64,000 bases of DNA from Mesorhizobium onobrychidis (GTDB taxonomy: Bacteria > Pseudomonadota > Alphaproteobacteria > Rhizobiales > Rhizobiaceae): the NCBI RefSeq assembly GCF_024707545.1, contig NZ_CP062229.1:4321501-4385500 (forward strand), read 5' to 3'. A model generated the notes under the pieces. The model had not been told where the DNA came from and made no database searches. It saw only the letters and a list, made by a program, of their open reading frames with translations. Made by a program: the position numbers and the translations under genes. This document shows positions 8,486-17,273 of the stretch, in pieces (the stretch's first letter is position 1; every line of letters begins with the position of its first letter).

Positions 8486-9190
8486 TCAATCGCGCAAGAT
8501 CATGTGGTCGCCGCGCACGTCGAAACCGGACAGTGAGCCGATGAAATTCATGCCGAGCAGGCTCTGGCCGAGCATGCCGGGCGCGGCGATCATGACCGGC
8601 ATGTCCTTGCGTACGATCCCGCCGATCGCCATTTCGTCGGTTCTCACGGCGGCGGCGCGCGCCATGCCATTGGCGGTGGAAACCGGTATGGTGAAATTGA
8701 GAATGGCTGGATTGAACCCGGCCGCTTGCGCGTCCTGCGCGGTTAGCACGGTGCTGGTGGCGCCGGTATCGACCACGGCCCGGACCGGCGTGCCGTTGAC
8801 CATGATGCGCGCTTCGAAATGGCCATTGCCGGCCTTATCCAGGGTCACCGTGGCATGGCCGTCTTCGAGGCCCAATGCTAGCGGACTGCCGGGAACAAGG
8901 CCGGCAGTTACCCGGCTGGCGAAATCCTGCAATTCATAACGGTACTGGTAGCCGGCGATCAGTGCGAGCACGATGACGGTCCAGGTGCCGAGGTTGCGGG
9001 CCATCGTGCCCACGGGTCTGCCTGATCTGAGCAGGCCGGCGCCGATGAGTGCGACCAATGCGCCGAGCCAGATCAGCCGGCTGAAATCGTAATTCTCGAC
9101 GCCGAATGTGCTGCCGGCGGAATCGTTGAGCATGAGCAGGACCACGCCAGCCCCGATCACGATCATCAAAACCCAGAAAAATCGGTTCAT
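8486..9190 (-). CDS. Membrane-anchored retropepsin-like aspartic protease (TIGR02281 family)
   Basis: This 234-residue protein begins with two or three N-terminal membrane segments (FFWVLMIVIGAGVVLLML, LIWLGALVALIGAGLL and TWTVIVLALIAGYQ). A retroviral-type aspartic protease domain from about residue 105 to the end follows. The catalytic motif is VVDTGATSTVL, and the second half has GMARAAAVRTDEMAIG and LLGMNFIGSLSGFDV. Retropepsin-like bacterial proteins act as dimers; the physiological substrate is not known. I start it at the ATG 9188-9190, seven bases after the stop of the DUF1289 gene, rather than at a start 25 codons upstream that would overlap that gene. The two are likely one operon transcribed leftwards, convergent with dusA. 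Confidence 0.85.
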   Translation of the reverse strand: MNRFFWVLMIVIGAGVVLLMLNDSAGSTFGVENYDFSRLIWLGALVALIGAGLLRSGRPVGTMARNLGTWTVIVLALIAGYQYRYELQDFASRVTAGLVPGSPLALGLEDGHATVTLDKAGNGHFEARIMVNGTPVRAVVDTGATSTVLTAQDAQAAGFNPAILNFTIPVSTANGMARAAAVRTDEMAIGGIVRKDMPVMIAAPGMLGQSLLGMNFIGSLSGFDVRGDHMILRD

Positions 9191-9197
9191 ATATGGC

Positions 9198-9431
9198 TCA
9201 CGAGAGGGCGTCGCGTTCACGCGCAAGGCGGGTGCGGCGCGTTTCCCGGCGCGGTCTGCGTTCAACCGTTTCCAGCCGGGCCGGCAGCTCGGCCATGACG
9301 CTGCGGCGGGTTTCAGGGGTCATGTCGATCCAGGCGCCGATTTCCTCGCGTGTGCGGCCGCAACCGAAGCAGAAGCCGGTTTTCATATCGATCGAACAGA
9401 CCAGGATGCATGGGGATTCGATGGCCGTCAT
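9198..9431 (-). CDS. DUF1289 family cysteine-rich small protein
   Basis: This 77-residue protein starts with MTAIESPCILVC and has four cysteines, C8, C12, C21 and C24 (the second pair in FCFGCGRT), followed by EIGAWIDMTPE. This is the DUF1289 signature, and the cysteine spacing suggests a metal site. The C-terminal tail is basic (RRPRRETRRTRLARER). Function is not established for the family. It precedes the aspartic protease gene by seven bases and is divergent from cobT, an arrangement common in related rhizobia. The ATG at 9429-9431 is chosen because the family begins there; longer in-frame readings have no similarity. Confidence 0.85.
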   Translation of the reverse strand: MTAIESPCILVCSIDMKTGFCFGCGRTREEIGAWIDMTPETRRSVMAELPARLETVERRPRRETRRTRLARERDALS

Positions 9432-9591
9432 AATGTTCTCTTGTCTCGCCTCCACATGGTGTAACGGCAAGGCCAATGCAAGCCCTCCGGAATGCGCCGC
9501 CGGCAACCGCTTTCGCGTCAATGCAGGTAGTTGTGCCGGCTGAGCAAGGCGGCTATGCCGCTCACCAACTCTGGGAACGATCACCACCGAC

Positions 9592-10587
9592 ATGACCAGC
9601 GCGCTGCCCTTCGACGATTTTCGCAATCTTCTGGCGAGCCTGCCGCCGGCCGACACGGCGGCCGAAGCCCGCGTCCGTGCGCTGTTTGCCAAGGCCGACA
9701 AACCCAAAGGTTCGCTCGGCCGCATCGAGGACATCGCCGTGTGGCTCGCTGCCTGGAGCGGCCGTGCGCCGCCGGCGGTGAACCGGCCCCTGGTGGCGAT
9801 CTTCGCCGGCAATCATGGCGTCGCTCGGCACGGCATTTCGCCACGGCCTGTCGCTGCCACGGCGAACGCCGTCGAGCTTTGCGCGGCCGGGGGTGCGGCG
9901 GTCAACCAGATCTGCATCGCCAATGATCTCGGGCTGAAAGTGTTTGATCTAGCGCTGCACATTCCGACCGCCGACATCACCGCGGACGCAGCACTTGACG
10001 AGCGCGGCTGCGCGGCCACCATGGCCTTCGGTATGGAGGCGATCGCCGGCGGCACCGATCTGCTTTGCCTTGGCGACCTCGGCGTTGGCAATTCCACCGT
10101 TGCAGCGACTTTGTTTGCCGTACTGTTTGGCGGCAAGGGCGCCGATTGGGTCGGATCCGGATCGGGCGCCGATGCATCGATGCGGGCGCGCAAGGCGGAA
10201 GTGGTCGATGCCGCGCTAGCCTTCCACGGCACAGGTCTCAGGGACCCGCTGGAAGCGTTGCGCCGGGTTGGCGGCCGTGAATTCGCGGCGATCGCCGGCG
10301 CCATCCTGGCCGCCCGGATGCAGAAGATTCCCGCCCTGCTCGATGGGCTAGTTGCGACTGCCGCCGCCGCGACGCTGCATGCTGTCAACCCCGCCGCGCT
10401 CGACCATTGCCTGCTTGCCAGTCTGTCGCCAGAGCCTGCGCATGCTCGGGCCGCCGAGCGGCTCGGCTTGCGTCCGCTGCTTGATATCGGCGTGAGCCAC
10501 GGCGAGGGGGCAGGGGCGGCACTTGCCGCGGGCCTGGTCAAAGCCGCTGCGCTCACCAGCTCGGGCATGGCGGCGGCGGTTCGCTAA
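9592..10587 (+). CDS. cobT: Nicotinate-nucleotide--dimethylbenzimidazole phosphoribosyltransferase
   Basis: CobT transfers phosphoribose from nicotinate mononucleotide to 5,6-dimethylbenzimidazole, giving alpha-ribazole phosphate for the lower ligand of cobalamin. The 331 residues match the family in length. Visible motifs are KPKGSLGRIEDIAVWLAAW, AGNHGVARHGISPRPVAAT, CLGDLGVGNSTVAATLFAV and the C-terminal GVSHGEGAGAALA, whose glutamate (E305) is the expected catalytic base. In Pseudomonas-derived nomenclature the same enzyme is called CobU. It is divergent from the DUF1289 gene with a 160-base spacer in which I found no B12-riboswitch core. A cobalamin synthase gene often follows; here the next gene is a histidine kinase on the other strand. 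Confidence 0.95.
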   Translation: MTSALPFDDFRNLLASLPPADTAAEARVRALFAKADKPKGSLGRIEDIAVWLAAWSGRAPPAVNRPLVAIFAGNHGVARHGISPRPVAATANAVELCAAGGAAVNQICIANDLGLKVFDLALHIPTADITADAALDERGCAATMAFGMEAIAGGTDLLCLGDLGVGNSTVAATLFAVLFGGKGADWVGSGSGADASMRARKAEVVDAALAFHGTGLRDPLEALRRVGGREFAAIAGAILAARMQKIPALLDGLVATAAAATLHAVNPAALDHCLLASLSPEPAHARAAERLGLRPLLDIGVSHGEGAGAALAAGLVKAAALTSSGMAAAVR

Positions 10588-10591
10588 GCGT

Positions 10592-12112
10592 CTATCGCCG
10601 GCGCGCAGCAACGGCTTTGGTCGGCAGCGCCGGCAATTCCTCCATAACCCGGCTCAACGGGAAGATGGCGATCGCCTCGGTGCCTTCGCGCAGTTTGGAA
10701 TGGAGTTCGAACTCGCCGCCATGCATGGCGAGTAGGCTTTGGACGATCGGCAGTCCAAGCCCGGTGCCTTGTTCGGCGCTCTTGATAGCGATGGAGCCCT
10801 GGCCGAAAGCGGACAGCACGACCGGAATCTCGTCTTCCGGTATGCCGGGCCCATTGTCCTTGACGGAGAGGTATTGGCCGCCGCCCGCCGTCCAGCCGAC
10901 CCGCACGCGGATCTCGCCGCCAGTTCCGGTGAACTTGATGGCGTTCGACAAAAGATTGAGCGCGATCTGTCGCACCGCGCGTTCGTCGGCGAACAGGCGC
11001 GGCAAGGCGTTTTCGAAATCCTGGACGATCCGGATGTCCTTGTTGCGCGCCTTCAGCTCCATCATGTGACAGCAATCCTCGACGACGGACAGCAGCATCA
11101 TCGGCTCTTCGTTGAGCTGGTAGCGGCCCGCTTCGATGCGCGACAGGTCGAGGATTTCGTTGATCAGGTCGAGCAGGTGCTGGCCAGAGTCATGGACGTC
11201 GCGAGCGTAGTCGCGATAGGTCGGATTGCTCATCGGTCCGAGCACCTCGTTCGCCATCACCTCGGAGAAACCGAGAATGGCGTTGAGCGGCGTCCGCAAC
11301 TCGTGGCTCATCGAGGCCAAAAACCGCGACTTTGCCAGATTGGCGTCCTCCGCCCGCCGCCGCGCTTCGTCCGACATCGATTTCGCGGTGTCCAATTCGG
11401 CGATCAGCGCATCCTTTTCGGAGCGGAACGAGAGCAACATCAAGGACGAGCGATTGAGCTGGCGCGCCACATAGGCGAAGAAGGGCAGCGAGACGATCAG
11501 CAGCCCGGCCATGATCAGTTCGACCGGCATCCACTGCCTGGCGCCGGCATAGGCATAGGCCGCGACAGGAACGGCGAAGGTCGCCAGCAACGCACCGCGC
11601 AGCGATGACGCAGTGATCGCGGTCGCCGCCATGGCAAGCAGCAGCACCACCGCCTTGATCAACTGAAACTGGTCGACCTGGCAAGCATCGCAACCGAGCC
11701 AGGCGAACCAGGCCCAGCCCAGGCCGCAAAGGAAATGGCCTATCAGGAAATCACCGTGCGTTTGCAGCGGGTTGAGTTCGGCGGCTTCCGTTCGGTCGAC
11801 GCGCCTCGCCATGAACACGACGATCGTGTAGCAGATGAGTGTAAAAAGGGCCCAGACGCCAATTTCCTTACCCACTCCAGCAAACAGACCCGTGGCGGCG
11901 GCCGCCAGGACGAGAAGCGGAACGATGATCGCGCCGCCCATCATCGCACGGGCGTGGAGTTTCAAAAGCTCGCGGTCGAAATCAGGATTTCCGGCCTGCT
12001 GCGAAAGACGGTCGCGCGTCTTGCGCACCGCACGCGCCACATCGCTGTTGCGATGGGGTTTCCTGCGGTCCACAATAAACTTGTCCGCTGTGGTCGAGCG
12101 TTGCAAGGGCAT
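10592..12112 (-). CDS. Membrane sensor histidine kinase, PdhS/DivJ-like
   Basis: This 506-residue kinase has about six N-terminal membrane segments between residues 58 and 215. A short coiled linker with a SEKDALIAEL helix follows. The dimerisation/phosphoacceptor domain has FLASMSHELRTPLNAIL (phospho-accepting H270), and HDSGQHLLDLINEILDL follows it. The ATPase domain has N-box LNLLSNAIKFTG, G1 box VKDNGPGIPEDE and G2 box GTGLGLPIV. The DHp sequence resembles the PdhS/DivJ/PleC group that feeds DivK and PleD in alphaproteobacterial cell-cycle control, although PAS domains are replaced here by a membrane sensor. No response regulator is adjacent. It is convergent with cobT four bases away. 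The input signal is unknown. Confidence 0.85.
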   Translation of the reverse strand: MPLQRSTTADKFIVDRRKPHRNSDVARAVRKTRDRLSQQAGNPDFDRELLKLHARAMMGGAIIVPLLVLAAAATGLFAGVGKEIGVWALFTLICYTIVVFMARRVDRTEAAELNPLQTHGDFLIGHFLCGLGWAWFAWLGCDACQVDQFQLIKAVVLLLAMAATAITASSLRGALLATFAVPVAAYAYAGARQWMPVELIMAGLLIVSLPFFAYVARQLNRSSLMLLSFRSEKDALIAELDTAKSMSDEARRRAEDANLAKSRFLASMSHELRTPLNAILGFSEVMANEVLGPMSNPTYRDYARDVHDSGQHLLDLINEILDLSRIEAGRYQLNEEPMMLLSVVEDCCHMMELKARNKDIRIVQDFENALPRLFADERAVRQIALNLLSNAIKFTGTGGEIRVRVGWTAGGGQYLSVKDNGPGIPEDEIPVVLSAFGQGSIAIKSAEQGTGLGLPIVQSLLAMHGGEFELHSKLREGTEAIAIFPLSRVMEELPALPTKAVAARRR

Positions 12113-12187
12113 GGAGACTTCAATTTATGCGGGCAGCGGTTTCAAATTGTTAAGCTACGTTCGAATGATTAACCAACGGTTTGCCAT

Positions 12188-12811
12188 ATGAGCCGTTCGT
12201 GGTCGCGGCGACCGCGACAGCGATACGTCACGCCGCGGCCGCGAAGCCTTTGGCGCCGGCTGGTGGACTATGCACTGACGGTCATCGTCCTCGGTCTGCT
12301 GATCCTTCTGGCGGCGCGCCTTGACCGGATCGAGACGCGCAAGACGGAGGGTGCCGCCGTCGTCAATGACGGCGATACGATCACGCTCGGTATCGAGCGC
12401 ATCCGTATGCGCGGCATTGACGCGCCCGAATATTCGCAGGTCTGCCGCAAGGGCGGCGCCGGCTATCCCTGCGGCAAGCTGGCGCGGCAGTCGCTGGTGC
12501 GTCTGATATCAGGCAAACCCGTCTCCTGCACCGGCTGGCAGCGCGATCGCTACGGCCGGCTGCTCGGCGACTGCAACGCCGGCGGCAAGGATCTCAACCG
12601 CGCCCAGGTCGAGGCCGGCTGGGCAGTTGCCTATGGCGATTTCGAAACCGAAGAAGCCGCTGCCCGCTCCGGCAAGGCCGGCATCTGGGCCGGCACTTTC
12701 GACGAGCCGCACGATTGGCGCGAGAGCCACGATCACGAAGTGACCGAAAGGAAGCACGGCACTTTGGCTTCGATTGGCGATGCCTTGCGAGAAATTTTTC
12801 GCTTCCGGTGA
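12188..12811 (+). CDS. Membrane-anchored thermonuclease (SNase-like) family protein
   Basis: The 207-residue protein has a very basic N-terminus (SRSWSRRPRQR), one membrane segment at about residues 20-38 (ALTVIVLGLLILLAAR) and a staphylococcal-nuclease-like OB-fold. Characteristic pieces are NDGDTITLGIERIRMRGID, APEYSQVC, WQRDRYGRLLGDC and AGWAVAYGDF, with the arginines and acidic residues expected at the active site. The domain should face the periplasm. It may degrade DNA or RNA, but SNase-like domains can also be non-catalytic binders. It is divergent from the histidine kinase gene with 75 bases between starts. Confidence 0.85.
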   Translation: MSRSWSRRPRQRYVTPRPRSLWRRLVDYALTVIVLGLLILLAARLDRIETRKTEGAAVVNDGDTITLGIERIRMRGIDAPEYSQVCRKGGAGYPCGKLARQSLVRLISGKPVSCTGWQRDRYGRLLGDCNAGGKDLNRAQVEAGWAVAYGDFETEEAAARSGKAGIWAGTFDEPHDWRESHDHEVTERKHGTLASIGDALREIFRFR

Positions 12812-12898
12812 TGGTCAACCCTATAGTTTGTTGCAACAGACCTGATCAGAGCGACGTGCGTCCATTAGGACGCACAAGGCATGCGCTGGGATTCTTGA

Positions 12899-12943
12899 TT
12901 CGCATCATGCTTTCCGGAAATCGATTCCGGTTTTGGGCCGATC
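12899..12943. repeat. RIME-like palindromic intergenic repeat
   Basis: Sequence of the type ATGCTTTCCGGAAATCGATT, with CCGGAA (12914-12919) and TTCCGG (12925-12930) as inner inverted arms. It resembles short palindromic intergenic elements common in rhizobial genomes. The outer arms are poorly conserved. It lies just before the GST ribosome-binding site. Confidence 0.45.
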
Positions 12944-12959
12944 CGATAGGAGGAATGGA

Positions 12960-13571
12960 ATGAAACTCTTCGACGGCGGCCGGGCGCCCAATCCACGGCG
13001 GGTTCGCGTCTTCCTTGCCGAAAAGGGGCTTGAGGTTCCTCTGGTGCCCGTCGACATGGGCGCGCTGGAGCACAGAAAGCAGCCGGTCAGTTCGCGCAAC
13101 CCGCTGCAGCGCCTGCCGGTGCTCGAACTCGACGACGGCACCGTCATCACCGAATCCGTCGCCATCTGCCGCTATTTTGAGGAACTGCATCCGGAACCGG
13201 CTTTGTTCGGCCGCGGCGCGCTCGGCAAAGCGCTGGTCGAGATGTGGCAAAGACGCATGGAGCTCAACTTGCTCAGTTGCGTCACTGCCGCGTTCCGGCA
13301 CATCCATCCGGCGATGAAGGATTGGGAGATTCCACAAATCCCCGAATGGGGCGAGGCCAACAAGCCGAAAGCCGTCGGATTCCTGAAACTCCTCGACGAC
13401 GAGTTGGCGAACCGGGAATTCGTCGCCGGCGAAGCCTATTCGATCGCCGACATCACCGGGCTGATTGCCATCGACTTCATGAAGCCGGCGCGTATCAAGG
13501 TGCCGGAAGACTGTGCCAACGTGCTGCGCTGGCATCAGGCGATCTCCAGCCGGCCGAGCGCTGCCGCCTGA
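12960..13571 (+). CDS. Glutathione S-transferase family protein
   Basis: This 203-residue protein has an N-terminal thioredoxin-like half with the glutathione-binding signatures NPLQRLPVLELDDG and ITESVAICRYFEELHPE, and an all-helical C-terminal half (about 90-200) ending in the usual folding box around YSIADITGLIAIDF. Members conjugate glutathione to electrophiles or act as reductases; the substrate is unknown. The ATG at 12960 has an excellent AGGAGG at 12948-12953, which decides the start over an upstream in-frame ATG at 12933. The uracil-DNA glycosylase-like gene follows 16 bases later and may be co-transcribed. Confidence 0.9.
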   Translation: MKLFDGGRAPNPRRVRVFLAEKGLEVPLVPVDMGALEHRKQPVSSRNPLQRLPVLELDDGTVITESVAICRYFEELHPEPALFGRGALGKALVEMWQRRMELNLLSCVTAAFRHIHPAMKDWEIPQIPEWGEANKPKAVGFLKLLDDELANREFVAGEAYSIADITGLIAIDFMKPARIKVPEDCANVLRWHQAISSRPSAAA

Positions 13572-13587
13572 GAATGAGTTCCCGAGA

Positions 13588-14205
13588 ATGAGCGAAGAGC
13601 TGGAAAACTTCGCGGCGAGGGTACGCGCCTGCCGTATCTGCGTCGAAAACCCGATCGGCCGCCCGTTGCCGCACGAGCCGCGCCCGGTGCTCAGGCCGTC
13701 GTCGAGCGCCCGCATCCTGATTGCCAGCCAGGCACCGGGCACCAAGGTGCATATGTCAGGCATGCCGTTCACCGACGCCTCCGGCGATCGGTTGCGGAAC
13801 TGGCTGGGCGTCAGCAGCGAAGAATTCTACGACACGACAAAATTCGCCATCGTGCCGATGGGCTTTTGCTTTCCCGGCCAGGATGCCAAGGGCGGCGATC
13901 TGCCGCCGCGCCGCGAATGTGCACCAGCCTGGCGTGCGCCGCTGATGGCGCTGATGCCGCGCATCGACCTGGTGCTGACGATCGGCAGCTATGCACAATC
14001 CTGGCACATGGGCGCCGCGCGCCGGCCCTCGCTGACGGAAACCGTGAAGGATTGGAGCACCATCTGGGATGCGCCCAGCAACCCGAAAGTGCTGCCGCTA
14101 CCGCATCCGTCGTGGCGCAACACCGGCTGGTTGAAGCGCAATCCGTGGTTTGAAATGGATTTGCTGCCGTTTCTGAGATCGGAAATCCGCTATCGCCTCG
14201 GCTGA
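13588..14205 (+). CDS. Uracil-DNA glycosylase-like family protein
   Basis: The 205-residue protein belongs to the uracil-DNA glycosylase superfamily branch that carries ILIASQAPGTKVHMSG near the N-terminus, FAIVPMGFCFPGQDAKGG centrally and VLPLPHPSWRNTGWLKRNP at the C-terminus. The last motif corresponds to the DNA-intercalating HPS loop of true glycosylases. A CRICVENP segment near residue 17 has two cysteines, fewer than needed for the iron-sulfur cluster of family 4 enzymes. Base-excision activity is therefore likely but not certain. I start it at the ATG 13588; it follows the GST gene closely. Confidence 0.8.
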   Translation: MSEELENFAARVRACRICVENPIGRPLPHEPRPVLRPSSSARILIASQAPGTKVHMSGMPFTDASGDRLRNWLGVSSEEFYDTTKFAIVPMGFCFPGQDAKGGDLPPRRECAPAWRAPLMALMPRIDLVLTIGSYAQSWHMGAARRPSLTETVKDWSTIWDAPSNPKVLPLPHPSWRNTGWLKRNPWFEMDLLPFLRSEIRYRLG

Positions 14206-14325
14206 AGCGTAAGCAAGAAATCACTCGCTTTTGCGCCATCTGGCAGAATTTCTTTCTTGTGAATGGCCTAAATAAGAAGGACTATAGCCAATCTATTCCT
14301 AGTCTATCCCCGTGGGAGCACCGAA

Positions 14326-14817
14326 ATGGACCGCCTTGACAGAAAAATCCTCCGCCTCTTGCAGGAGGACGCGACGCTTGCGGTCGCCGATGTCGCCAAG
14401 AAAGTCGGACTGTCAACCACCCCCTGCTGGCGGCGCATCCAGAAGCTCGAGGAGGAAGGCGTGATCAAGCGGCGCGTCGCCATCCTCGATCATGAAAAGG
14501 TCAATGTGCGCGTCACTGTATTCGTGTCGATCCGCACGAATTCGCACAGCCATGAGTGGCTGCGGCGCTTTTCGGAGGTCATCCAGGAATTTCCGGAAGT
14601 GGTCGAGTTCTACCGCATGAGCGGTGACGTCGACTATCTCCTGCGCGTGGTAGTGCCCGATATCGCTGCTTACGACGCCTTCTACAAGCGGCTGATCGCC
14701 AAGATAGAGATCCGCGACGTCTCGTCGTCGTTTGCCATGGAGCAGATCAAGTACACCACCGAAATGCCGCTGGACTACATGGTTCTGGACAAGGAATCGG
14801 GCGCCCACGCCGCTTGA
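14326..14817 (+). CDS. Lrp/AsnC family transcriptional regulator
   Basis: The 163-residue protein has the N-terminal AsnC-type helix-turn-helix (MDRLDRKILRLLQEDATLAV, then VGLSTTPCWRRIQKLEEEGV) and a C-terminal RAM ligand-binding domain (about 70-150, with SGDVDYLLRVVVPDIAAYD). Such proteins form octamers and often sense amino acids. No divergent target gene is apparent: the gene to its left runs the same way, and the gene to its right (DUF3299) is convergent, 12 bases away. Its regulon is therefore not visible from context. Confidence 0.92.
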   Translation: MDRLDRKILRLLQEDATLAVADVAKKVGLSTTPCWRRIQKLEEEGVIKRRVAILDHEKVNVRVTVFVSIRTNSHSHEWLRRFSEVIQEFPEVVEFYRMSGDVDYLLRVVVPDIAAYDAFYKRLIAKIEIRDVSSSFAMEQIKYTTEMPLDYMVLDKESGAHAA

Positions 14818-14829
14818 GGATTTTTTTGA

Positions 14830-15405
14830 TTAGTTCTTCTTTTTGTTGAGAAAACGCCACGGCGAGTTTGCCGGCTGGGTGATGGTGTCCGGCACCACGT
14901 CGACATCCGCCACTGCCGCCTTGCGCACCGCGTAGCCCGATTGGATGACGCTGGCGCCGTCGAGGATGAAGAGCTGTGTCTTCTCCATGCCTGGCTCCAA
15001 TGCGCCGGTCACGGAGACCGGCTGGTAGGCCTCCGACATCCTGTAGGGGTGCGCGGGCGTGACGAGGACGATCTGATTTGGCGGCGGCGTCGGCATGTGG
15101 CTGCACGCACCCGTCCAAGGTACCAGCAGGAACTGGTAGACGAGATCGCCGTCGCGATCGACCGGCAGCGCATACCCCGCCAATTGGACGGTCTTGTCTC
15201 GCAAATTGAGAGACAGCGTCTCGCCACGGTCAGGCATTTTTGCCGCGACCATCGGCAATCCGACACTTTCGGCAGCGGGCTGGGTCGCCGGGCGCAGGTC
15301 CTTCCAGAATATGCGCGCGGTTTCGGCGGAAGCGGTGGCAATGGAAAGGCCCAGTGTCACAGCTAAGGCCGCGCCTGATTTGAGACGATTGTTCATTGGC
15401 TTCAT
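14830..15405 (-). CDS. DUF3299 family exported protein
   Basis: A predicted periplasmic protein of about 191 residues. The N-terminus is a signal peptide (basic start, LKSGAALAVTLGLSIATASA), and the mature part contains the DUF3299 hallmark VPWTGACSHMPTPPPNQIV plus LAGYALPVDRDGD. The family is uncharacterised, though members often neighbour metal or lipoprotein transport genes. I place the start at 15403-15405 (MKPMNNRLK); the ATG at 15394-15396 is equally possible. A longer in-frame reading from 15477 adds a hydrophilic stretch before the signal peptide and is less likely. It is convergent with the Lrp gene. Confidence 0.75.
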   Translation of the reverse strand: MKPMNNRLKSGAALAVTLGLSIATASAETARIFWKDLRPATQPAAESVGLPMVAAKMPDRGETLSLNLRDKTVQLAGYALPVDRDGDLVYQFLLVPWTGACSHMPTPPPNQIVLVTPAHPYRMSEAYQPVSVTGALEPGMEKTQLFILDGASVIQSGYAVRKAAVADVDVVPDTITQPANSPWRFLNKKKN

Positions 15406-15713
15406 TCTTCGCCAGTCCGTGGCTGGATCGGGTAAGCCCGTCGTGATCTCTGAAGTACCGGTAGCGGAGTGATCCACTTGTTATCGCAGAATACAACATC
15501 GAGTGCCATGACCGTGGGACCAAACCGTCGTTGGGCCTTCCAGCCACACTGAAGGGCGGAGCGGCGCCGGCGCGGGGAGTTCGATCCGAAGAAATGCAGG
15601 GAAATCGCCGAAAGCGTCTTGCCCGTTCGCCTCAGCGACGCAGAATAAGCCGACCAAGCGACGCCAGAAGACAGACCCCATCTTCGAATATCGCCAAAGT
15701 CTGGAGAAGTTCA

Positions 15714-17069
15714 ATGCCGGCCAGCCATGATCTCAACGGGCTGATGAAATTCCTCAGCCGTGACGAATGGCGCGAACGTTTCGCGGAAGTGTTCGACGAT
15801 CATTTCGGCCCGATCCTCGCCGACGGGGACATGGAATTCGAAGAACTCGCCGAAGTCCTCGGTGCCGACAGAGCAATGACCCTTTGGGGCTGCGCCTTCG
15901 AGGATTTCCTGACCCAGGATTTCGAGGGCGAACCCAGCAACATCGTCGATGAGTATCTCAAGCGCAGAGGCTGGAAGGAAAATGCGCAAACGAGAGCCTA
16001 TATGGGCGCGCTGCGTTCCTCCGTCATGAGCTTGTATGAGGTAAGCGACGTCGTTCCGGGACAATCGCTTATGGCGCGCGATCTTCTCCGCGGTGGCGAA
16101 CCGATCGCCGTCAAAGAGGGCACCGCCACCAAGACGTTGAAGCAGTGGGACAAGATCGCGGCCAGGATCGTGCCTGTCCTCGGGAAGAATATCCTTGCCG
16201 GCAGTCTTCTTCACTTCACCCGAGAGGCCACCGAATCCTTGTTTGATGGCCTGTTGGGCGTGTGCGGCAAAAGGAACGCAAGAAAGCTGCCTGCCATCAA
16301 GGATGAAGACCTGCGGGCGGTGGCGTCCATGTTCACGCTCGCATGGGTGTTCGACGCCCTTGGTAAGGCGATGGACATGCAGATGCTCCAAAATGCCGAA
16401 GGCGACGTATTCATGTTTCATGATGTCCGCTTTCCCTTGGCCGCCGGCGTGACGCAGAAGGACATCGCCGCCCGGCTGAACGGCATAGCGGGCATGTCGC
16501 AGGAAAATGCACAGTTCTGGAACTGGCTGGAATACATGCCGCAAGGCGAGGACAGACCTAAAGAGGCGGGCACGCTTTCCCTGGACACCGTGATGGACAA
16601 CGGTTTGCGCGTGTTGGGCAATGTCGAGTTGAAAGGCGGTTTCCTGTGTCTATCCGCCAATTCCGCCGAGCGGGCGGAAAAAGGGACGGCCCTGATCCGG
16701 CGAGCCTTCGGCGATCTGGTCCGAACACCTCTCACGGAAATCCGTACCATACAGCAGATGATGGCCGAACGGCCAGCCAAGGATGGCAAGACGCCCTCAT
16801 CGGAGATGCCGCCGGAACTCGCTGAACAGGTCATTCACGAATACCTGGATCAACACTATAGGGAAACCCTCGATCAGCCAGTCCGGATGCTTGGGGGTAA
16901 GACACCGCGTCAGGCCGTCAAGAGCCAAACCGGCCGGCAAAAGGTCGCCGAGTGGCTCAAATATTTGGAAAACCAGACCGCGAGGCAGCCTGACCGCGCC
17001 AATCCCACGGCCGCTTACAGTTTTGAGTGGATGTGGACGGAACTTGGTGTTCACGACCTACGCCGGTAG
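15714..17069 (+). CDS. Uncharacterised 451-residue protein with C-terminal LGGKTPRQAV motif
   Basis: I do not recognise a named family. The ATG at 15714 is preceded by GGAGA about eight bases upstream and begins MPASHDLNGLMKFLSRDEW; the preceding open frame looks non-coding. The protein is soluble and rich in helices, tryptophan and acidic residues. The C-terminal part carries LDQPVRMLGGKTPRQAV followed by GRQKVAEWLKYLENQ. Similar tails occur in SEC-C-associated proteins and in the MbcA/ParS/Xre antitoxin toxin-binding region, so a binding module is plausible. It stands alone, with 236 bases upstream and about 200 downstream lacking genes. Codon use is ordinary for the window. Confidence 0.7.
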   Translation: MPASHDLNGLMKFLSRDEWRERFAEVFDDHFGPILADGDMEFEELAEVLGADRAMTLWGCAFEDFLTQDFEGEPSNIVDEYLKRRGWKENAQTRAYMGALRSSVMSLYEVSDVVPGQSLMARDLLRGGEPIAVKEGTATKTLKQWDKIAARIVPVLGKNILAGSLLHFTREATESLFDGLLGVCGKRNARKLPAIKDEDLRAVASMFTLAWVFDALGKAMDMQMLQNAEGDVFMFHDVRFPLAAGVTQKDIAARLNGIAGMSQENAQFWNWLEYMPQGEDRPKEAGTLSLDTVMDNGLRVLGNVELKGGFLCLSANSAERAEKGTALIRRAFGDLVRTPLTEIRTIQQMMAERPAKDGKTPSSEMPPELAEQVIHEYLDQHYRETLDQPVRMLGGKTPRQAVKSQTGRQKVAEWLKYLENQTARQPDRANPTAAYSFEWMWTELGVHDLRR

Positions 17070-17273
17070 CGTCTGGCATCCTCAACGCTCCAAGCGCATC
17101 ACATGCCAGCGAGAGCCCGCCATCTCGCGAAAATCCCATGAAATTGTGGCTCGGCGATGCCTGGTTGACCAGATAGGCCCTTGATCGTCCTGGCGCATTT
17201 GGCCAAGGCGTGGTCTATGGCCGCGTCGAGCAGGGCGGCCGCCACGCAAGGCCCTCCGCACGCAGAGATCCCG

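Noticed and set aside
9432..9591. Possible cobalamin riboswitch upstream of cobT
   Set aside because: No B12-box-like core or surrounding helices could be found; the spacer is also only 160 bases and shared with a divergent gene.
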